64,000 nt of DNA, taken from the NCBI RefSeq assembly GCF_019599545.1, contig NZ_JAIEZV010000001.1:248001-312000 (forward strand), written 5' to 3'. Under the pieces are notes generated by a model. That model saw only the letters and a program-made list of their open reading frames with translations, searched no databases and was not told where the DNA came from. This document shows, piece by piece, positions 59,128-64,000 of the stretch (its first letter is position 1; the number at the start of each line of letters is the position of its first letter). This stretch comes from Halobacillus sp. Nhm2S1. GTDB taxonomy: Bacteria > Bacillota > Bacilli > Bacillales > Halobacillaceae. A program made the translations under genes and the position numbers.

Positions 59128-60168
59128 TTATGGGTGTAAAACTACTTTTCCACATTGACCTTGATTCATCAAGTCAAAGCCCTTCTCAAATTCTTCAAGC
59201 TTTAGATGATGGGTGATCAACGGAGTAACATCCACCTGCTGGGATTGAAGAAGTCGTGAAACCTGCTGCCACGTTTCATACATCTTTCTTCCAGTAATCC
59301 CTTGAACCTCTACGCCTTTAAATACGATATCATTCGTCACATCGAGGCTCACTCTCTTCGTAGGTAAGCTGAGTATAGAAACACGGCCGCCATTTGTAAT
59401 CATTTTAAATCCTTGGTCCATCGCTACAGGATGTCCACTCATCTCACAAACAACATCTACTCCATGCCCACCTGTTAACTCTTTTGCTTTTTCAACAGGA
59501 TCGATTTCACCGGAATGGATCACGGATGTCGCTCCCATTTTTTCAGCAAGTTCGAGGCGGTATGGATTCAAATCAAAAGCAAGCACTTGGGATGCTCCGG
59601 CTGCCTTGGCTACGCCTACAGCCATCAGACCAATAGGACCACAACCAATGATGGCTACTGATTTCCCTGCTACATCGCCATTCAAAACCGTATGTACAGC
59701 ATTCCCCATCGGCTCTTGAATGGAAGCGATGTCTGTCGGCATTTCATCTGGGTTCTTCCATAGATTATCTGCGGGAAGAGCTACATATTCCGCGAAACAC
59801 CCTTGCGTATCTACACCAATAATTTTAGTGTTTTCACAAATATGGAATTTACCCGTCAAGCATTGCGGACAGTGCCCACAAATAAGGTGAGTTTCTGCAC
59901 TCACATAATCTCCTGTTTGGAAATTATGGACCTTACTTCCTACTTCCACAATTTCTCCTGAAAATTCATGACCGAAAACATACGGTGGTTTGACGCGGCT
60001 TTCAGACCACTCATCCCAATTATATATATGGACATCCGTCCCACAAATGGATGTCGCTTTCACACGGATTAATACTTCATCGTCACGGATTTCCGGAATC
60101 TCAACTTCTTGCATCTGCGCTCCTGGACCGCGGTGATGCTTAACGATCGCTTTCATCGTTCCATTCAC
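59128..60168 (-). CDS. tdh: L-threonine 3-dehydrogenase
   Basis: A 346-residue zinc medium-chain dehydrogenase oxidising threonine to 2-amino-3-oxobutyrate with NAD. SICGTDVHIYNWDEW and FGHEFSGEIVEVG bind the catalytic zinc, CGHCPQCLTGKFHIC holds the structural zinc, and IIGCGPIGLMAVGVAKAAG binds NAD. I chose GTG at 60168, with GGGAG eight bases upstream, which gives an N-terminus like B. subtilis Tdh; an ATG four codons later and a longer frame to 60189 are weaker. Confidence 0.94.
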   Translation of the reverse strand: MNGTMKAIVKHHRGPGAQMQEVEIPEIRDDEVLIRVKATSICGTDVHIYNWDEWSESRVKPPYVFGHEFSGEIVEVGSKVHNFQTGDYVSAETHLICGHCPQCLTGKFHICENTKIIGVDTQGCFAEYVALPADNLWKNPDEMPTDIASIQEPMGNAVHTVLNGDVAGKSVAIIGCGPIGLMAVGVAKAAGASQVLAFDLNPYRLELAEKMGATSVIHSGEIDPVEKAKELTGGHGVDVVCEMSGHPVAMDQGFKMITNGGRVSILSLPTKRVSLDVTNDIVFKGVEVQGITGRKMYETWQQVSRLLQSQQVDVTPLITHHLKLEEFEKGFDLMNQGQCGKVVLHP

Positions 60169-60330
60169 AGTGAACACTCCCAACTTCAATAAATCATTGT
60201 TAAACCTCTTATATAAACAATAGTAACATGTATTGAGAAAAACGCAAATTTATTTGTCCACTGGAAAAACACAAACGCTCACACCTTACCTTGCTCTCTT
60301 TACCTCTATTCATTCTCTCCAATGCTTATA

Positions 60331-60392
60331 GACCACCCCTCTATCTTTTAAGACATGACTTGAGACTATTTAAGAGCGGGATTGGGGTGGTC
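60331..60392. repeat. Inverted repeat upstream of tdh
   Basis: GACCACCCC and GGGGTGGTC, perfect nine-base arms 44 bases apart, enclose a segment with weaker inner pairing (CTTTTAAG / CTATTTAAGAG). It lies in a 375-base gene-free gap about 165 bases before the tdh start. It could be an RNA leader structure or a repeat element; nothing else is recognisable in the gap. Confidence 0.4.
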
Positions 60393-60542
60393 AACAGGAG
60401 ACAAATGCCTATTTCATCACATATAAACCTTGATATAGCAAACAACGCTGCTTATCTCAACGAATGATTCTTGCACTAACCTTATCGTTGGAGTTCCTTC
60501 TTTTGTATAAACAAACGCCGTTTCCTAAAAAACATCAAATAA

Positions 60543-60580
60543 AAAAGGCGTACTCACAATAGGGAGTACGCCTTTTTTTT
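60543..60580 (-). terminator. Terminator of spoVS
   Basis: AAAAGGCGTACTC and GAGTACGCCTTTT form a perfect 13-base stem with T-runs for both directions, about 100 bases past the spoVS stop. Confidence 0.85.
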
Positions 60581-60676
60581 GCTCCATTCTATTTTTCTTT
60601 CATCCATAAGGATAAGGTATTTGCTAGCAAACCACTTAAGTACGCGAAACTTATAAAAACGCGTGGGTTAATAAGC

Positions 60677-60937
60677 TCATCGAGGTTCGACGATTAACTT
60701 AATCGCTGTTCGCTCCTCCTCGTCAATCATGATATCTGTAAATGCCGGGATGCAAATCAAGTCCATCCCACTCGGAGCAACAAACCCTCTTGCGATGGCG
60801 ACGGCTTTCACGGCCTGATTCAATGCTCCGGCTCCAATCGCTTGAATTTCGGCTGTTCCGCGCTCTCGTACTACGTTGGCCAAGGCCCCTGCTACTGAAT
60901 TAGGTACGGATTTGGCTGATACTTTTAAGACTTCCAT
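60677..60937 (-). CDS. spoVS: Stage V sporulation protein S (SpoVS)
   Basis: An 86-residue Alba-like protein, MEVLKVSAKSVPNSVAGALA, then GAGALNQAVKAVAIARGFVA and FTDIMIDEEERTAIKLIVEP. The family is among the most conserved in spore formers, with exactly this length. It promotes spore coat completion and affects septation. The ATG at 60937 has GGAGGAG six bases upstream. Confidence 0.97.
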   Translation of the reverse strand: MEVLKVSAKSVPNSVAGALANVVRERGTAEIQAIGAGALNQAVKAVAIARGFVAPSGMDLICIPAFTDIMIDEEERTAIKLIVEPR

Positions 60938-61045
60938 TACTAGCTCCTCCTTCAATCACTATAGTTGTTCCATAACTACTATATTCTTGGAGATGTAGGA
61001 TATTACCTTTTCATTATGAATGAATTTGTCGCAAAATTCAAATAA

Positions 61046-61843
61046 TCAATCAAAGAATGGATGATCGTCGTTGATTAGAATACGCTGGACTTTTGTAGAT
61101 TTTCCTGTCTTATCATCTACATCCACCAAGAAAGCACTCAGTTGTGCTCTTCCCTTTTTTGGAACTTCGAAACGTACGGGTAAGTTTGTAAGAAAACGCT
61201 TTAAAACCGCTTCACGCTCCATTCCAAGAATTCCGTCATAAGGGCCTGTCATCCCAACGTCAGATATATAGCCCGTGCCTCCTGGCAGGATTCTTTCATC
61301 AGCTGTCTGGATATGGGTGTGCGTCCCCACATTCACACTCACTCTGCCATCTACATACCAGCCCATCGCCTGTTTTTCACTCGTTGCTTCCGCATGAAAA
61401 TCCAGAAAAATGATAGATGTCCGTTTCTTCGCTTCTTCTATCAGCTCATCAATCTTTCTGAACGGATCATCATTCGGAGATAAAAACGTACGTCCTTGCA
61501 AGTTAATAACAGCGACCTCACCTTTAGGAGTTTTGACAAAAGTAATCCCTTTCCCTGGCGTACCCTCCGGAAAGTTGGCTGGACGAACGAGGTATTCCGC
61601 ATCATCGATAAATTCAAAAATCTCTTTTTTATCCCATGCATGGTTCCCTAACGTTACAGCTTGGGCTCCTTTTTCAAGGAATCGACGATAAATTTTTTCA
61701 GTAATGCCTTTTCCGGAAGCTGCATTTTCACCATTCACTATAGTGACAGCAGGCTGATATTTCTGTTTAAGTTTCGGTAAGTATTCGTCAACCATTTCCC
61801 GTCCCGGTGAACCTACAACATCACCTATAAATAAAATTCTCAT
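61046..61843 (-). CDS. ymdB: Metallophosphoesterase YmdB
   Basis: A 265-residue binuclear metallophosphoesterase. RILFIGDVVGSPGREMV, NGENAASGKGITEK, LGNHAWDKKEIFEF and FLDFHAEATSEKQAMGWYVDG give the metal ligands. The B. subtilis enzyme hydrolyses 2',3'-cyclic nucleotides and controls the switch between motility and biofilm matrix genes. It lies downstream of rny but behind that gene's terminator. The length is normal. Confidence 0.94.
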   Translation of the reverse strand: MRILFIGDVVGSPGREMVDEYLPKLKQKYQPAVTIVNGENAASGKGITEKIYRRFLEKGAQAVTLGNHAWDKKEIFEFIDDAEYLVRPANFPEGTPGKGITFVKTPKGEVAVINLQGRTFLSPNDDPFRKIDELIEEAKKRTSIIFLDFHAEATSEKQAMGWYVDGRVSVNVGTHTHIQTADERILPGGTGYISDVGMTGPYDGILGMEREAVLKRFLTNLPVRFEVPKKGRAQLSAFLVDVDDKTGKSTKVQRILINDDHPFFD

Positions 61844-61897
61844 ATAATAAAAACCTTCCTTCTACAATCGTTTCTTTATTGTACCCGCAAAAACAGA

Positions 61898-61926
61898 AAT
61901 GAAGCGGCCCAGGAGGCCGCTTCATT
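61898..61926 (-). terminator. Terminator of rny
   Basis: AATGAAGCGGCC and GGCCGCTTCATT form a perfect 12-base stem with a five-base loop, followed by TCTGTTTTTG on the minus strand. Confidence 0.85.
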
Positions 61927-61930
61927 CATT

Positions 61931-63493
61931 TTATTTCGCATACTCCACAGAGCGTGTTTCACGAATAACGGTAACTTTAATATGACCTGGATAATCGAGT
62001 TCTCCCTCGATTCGATTTCGAATATCTCGTGCTAATCTTGTTGCTTCAAGATCATCAATTTCATCAGGACGAACCATGATGCGAACTTCGCGTCCAGCTT
62101 GGATCGCGAAAGATTTTTCTACGCCATCGTAAGACTCTGAAATCTCTTCCAGTTTTTCAAGACGTTTGATGTAATTCTCTAAGGTTTCACTTCTGGCTCC
62201 AGGACGTGCCGCGGATAAAGCATCAGCAGCAGCAACAAGTACAGAAATGATTGAGGTCGGCTCTTCATCACCGTGGTGGGATGCTACAGCATTAATGACC
62301 GTTTCGTTCTCTTTGTACTTCATCGCCAGTTCTTTACCGATTTCCACGTGACTTCCTTCTACTTCATGGTCAATGGCTTTACCAATATCATGAAGCAGTC
62401 CTGCACGACGGGCCAGGGTTTCATCTTCTCCAAGTTCGGCAGCTAACAAACCGGATAGGTAAGCGACTTCCATTGAGTGTTTCAAGACGTTTTGTCCGTA
62501 ACTAGTACGATACTTCAGACGTCCTAAGATTTTAATCAGATCTGGGTGGAGACCATGAACCCCGACTTCAAAAGTGGTTTGCTCCCCAACTTCTCTGATG
62601 TAATCATCAACTTCTCGTCTGGACTTGTCCACCATCTCTTCGATACGAGCAGGGTGAATTCGTCCATCCTGCACCAACTTCTCAAGGGCCATTCTTGCTG
62701 TTTCTCGTCGAATTGGATCAAACCCTGAAAGGATGACAGCCTCAGGGGTATCGTCAATAATCAAGTCAATACCTGTCAGTGTCTCTAATGTACGAATGTT
62801 CCGGCCTTCACGTCCAATGATGCGGCCTTTCATTTCGTCATTAGGAAGGTTGACAACGGAAACGGTCGTTTCAGCTACATGATCAGCTGCACAACGCTGA
62901 AGGGCTAGAGAAAGAATGCTTTTCGCTTTCTTATCCGCTTCTTCCTTCGCACGGTTTTCCGCTTCCTTAATCATAAGGGCTGACTCATGCGATACCTCTT
63001 GTTCGACGCGTTCTAAAATCATCTGCTTCGCCTGGTCTGATGTTAAGCTTGAGATACGTTCAAGCTCCGTTTGTTGTTCTTGAAGCATAGCTTTCACTTT
63101 GCTTTCCATTTCTTCAATTTGTTGTTGTCTCTCGGCAAGAGTCCCTTCTTTCTTTTCGAGTGAAAGATCACGTTGGTCAAGCGTTCCACTCTTACGATCA
63201 AGATTCTCTTCTTTCTGAGTTAAACGATTTTCAGTTTTCTGCAGTTCCATGCGGCGCTCACGGATTTCGTTCTCCGCTTCCTGGCGAAATTTCTGGTTCT
63301 CTTCTTTCGCTTCAAGAAGAGCTTCCTTCTTGGCTGATTCAGCGTTGCGATGACCTTCTTCCACAATCTGTTTCGCAAGGTCCTCAGCACTGGAAATTTT
63401 CGCTTCCGCAATCGATTTCCGAATAAGATAACCAACAACAGAACCGATGATAAGGGCAAGCAAAATGAAGATGAGCGAGGATATTATATCCAT
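61931..63493 (-). CDS. rny: Ribonuclease Y
   Basis: A 520-residue membrane-anchored endoribonuclease that starts bulk mRNA decay. It has an N-terminal helix ([19 protein letters not shown]), a long coiled coil (about 30-200, [20 protein letters not shown]), a KH domain ([20 protein letters not shown]) and an HD domain ([20 protein letters not shown]). It is partner to the RicAFT complex (ricA at 55504-55929). GAGGTG precedes the ATG. The 290 bases upstream to the recA terminator hold no gene. Confidence 0.97.
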   Translation of the reverse strand: MDIISSLIFILLALIIGSVVGYLIRKSIAEAKISSAEDLAKQIVEEGHRNAESAKKEALLEAKEENQKFRQEAENEIRERRMELQKTENRLTQKEENLDRKSGTLDQRDLSLEKKEGTLAERQQQIEEMESKVKAMLQEQQTELERISSLTSDQAKQMILERVEQEVSHESALMIKEAENRAKEEADKKAKSILSLALQRCAADHVAETTVSVVNLPNDEMKGRIIGREGRNIRTLETLTGIDLIIDDTPEAVILSGFDPIRRETARMALEKLVQDGRIHPARIEEMVDKSRREVDDYIREVGEQTTFEVGVHGLHPDLIKILGRLKYRTSYGQNVLKHSMEVAYLSGLLAAELGEDETLARRAGLLHDIGKAIDHEVEGSHVEIGKELAMKYKENETVINAVASHHGDEEPTSIISVLVAAADALSAARPGARSETLENYIKRLEKLEEISESYDGVEKSFAIQAGREVRIMVRPDEIDDLEATRLARDIRNRIEGELDYPGHIKVTVIRETRSVEYAK

Positions 63494-63786
63494 AATTTCA
63501 CCTCCTCTTGCTATGAACTTGGTCCGTTTGTCGGCAATTACAAACGTTTCATTTTCAGTTTCATTTGTTTAAGATAAGGGTATAAAGATGAAAATGATAC
63601 ACATTCATTTTATGCTTGACTATACGGAATGTCAAGGAAACGCCCTATGTATCTGCTAACATATTCAAATATTTAAAAATGTCAGTCTATTATTCCCTTC
63701 TTTTCTACACCGTACGGCTAAAGAAAAGATGCCATATAAGGAACAAAAATAGTCTTTGTGGGGACTTAAAAATATAATAGATGAAA

Positions 63787-63822
63787 AAAAAGAGTATGAA
63801 ACGATCGTTTCATACTCTTTTT
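63787..63822 (-). terminator. Terminator of recA
   Basis: AAAAAGAGTATGAAACG and CGTTTCATACTCTTTTT form a perfect 17-base stem, 12 bases after the recA stop. Confidence 0.93.
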
Positions 63823-63833
63823 CACTCGAACGA

Positions 63834-64000
63834 TTAAACGTCCAGCGTTTCCTGACTTTCTTTATTATTGGCATCTGCTGCTTCTTCATCTGCTTCCATG
63901 CCATAATGGTCTCGAATCAATTTTTTCACTTCTTCATAGACCTCAACGTTTTCTTTAAGGAATTGCTTAGCATTCTCACGACCCTGGCCAAGTCTATCAT
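63834..64000 (-). CDS. recA: Recombinase A, C-terminal end only
   Basis: The last 55 codons of a gene continuing past the right edge. [20 protein letters not shown] followed by IRDHYGM and the acidic, weakly conserved tail ([20 protein letters not shown]) match RecA of Bacilli, and recA precedes rny in this order in B. subtilis. RecA drives strand exchange and activates LexA self-cleavage. Confidence 0.92.
   Translation of the reverse strand, partial: DRLGQGRENAKQFLKENVEVYEEVKKLIRDHYGMEADEEAADANNKESQETLDV

Overview
The window is chromosomal DNA of a low-GC, endospore-forming member of the Bacillaceae. Gene order follows Bacillus subtilis closely, in long syntenic blocks running from parC/parE through yneT, plsY, yneRQP, tlp, yneN, citB, yneK, ccdC, ccdA, yneF, tkt, ynzC, yneB to lexA, then glnA, glnR, ynbB, hflX, spoVK, hfq, miaA, mutL, mutS, cotE, ricA, miaB, kbl, tdh, spoVS, ymdB, rny and recA. 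Spore genes (tlp, spoVK, spoVS, cotE) point to sporulation. A fused glycine-betaine-type transporter, a sulfolipid gene pair and acidic proteins suggest a moderate halophile of the Halobacillus type; the genus is inference.

Layout. 1-2 kb: a cell-wall-hydrolase-like gene cut by the window edge, a decayed LAGLIDADG endonuclease gene and about 0.85 kb of apparently gene-free AT-rich sequence with two LexA-like boxes and short repeats. 2-6.2 kb: the sulfoquinovosyl-diacylglycerol pair sqdX/sqdB and flotillin floT. 6.4-8.3 kb: an acyl-CoA synthetase. 8.4-16.8 kb: a leucine/isovalerate degradation operon (yngJ-I-HA-HB-G-F-E order) behind a TetR regulator with a palindromic site. 17-21.5 kb: topoisomerase IV with an SOS-type promoter. 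21.9-25.8 kb: yneT, an OpuF-type osmoprotectant transporter and plsY. 25.9-31.8 kb: folE2, yidD, yneR, yneQ, yneP, a large tandem-AAA ATPase, tlp, an FbpB-like peptide and yneN. 32-40 kb: aconitase with an unusual leader, yneK, cytochrome c biogenesis genes ccdC/ccdA flanking an orphan mrpB, yneF and tkt. 40.2-42.5 kb: ynzC, yneB, a 31-residue membrane peptide in the yneA position, four LexA boxes, lexA and a small WYL-like protein. 42.5-49.4 kb: glnA/glnR, ynbB, hflX, spoVK, hfq, miaA. 49.5-57.5 kb: an XRE regulator, mutL/mutS, cotE, ricA, miaB. 57.5-64 kb: an intergenic repeat element, kbl/tdh, spoVS, ymdB, rny and the 3' end of recA.

How the genes work together. The DNA-damage response is the clearest theme. 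LexA boxes sit inside the promoter spacers of parE and of the yneA-position operon, overlap the -35 of lexA, and occur near decayed or small genes elsewhere. Nitrogen control is visible as a perfect GlnR/TnrA site in front of glnR-glnA. The candidates most worth following are the LysM-less 31-residue YneA replacement, the SQDG pathway in a non-photosynthetic Firmicute, and a 9-codon leader ORF plus hairpin before aconitase. Most genes are transcribed from the minus strand, and most transcription units end in clear intrinsic terminators.
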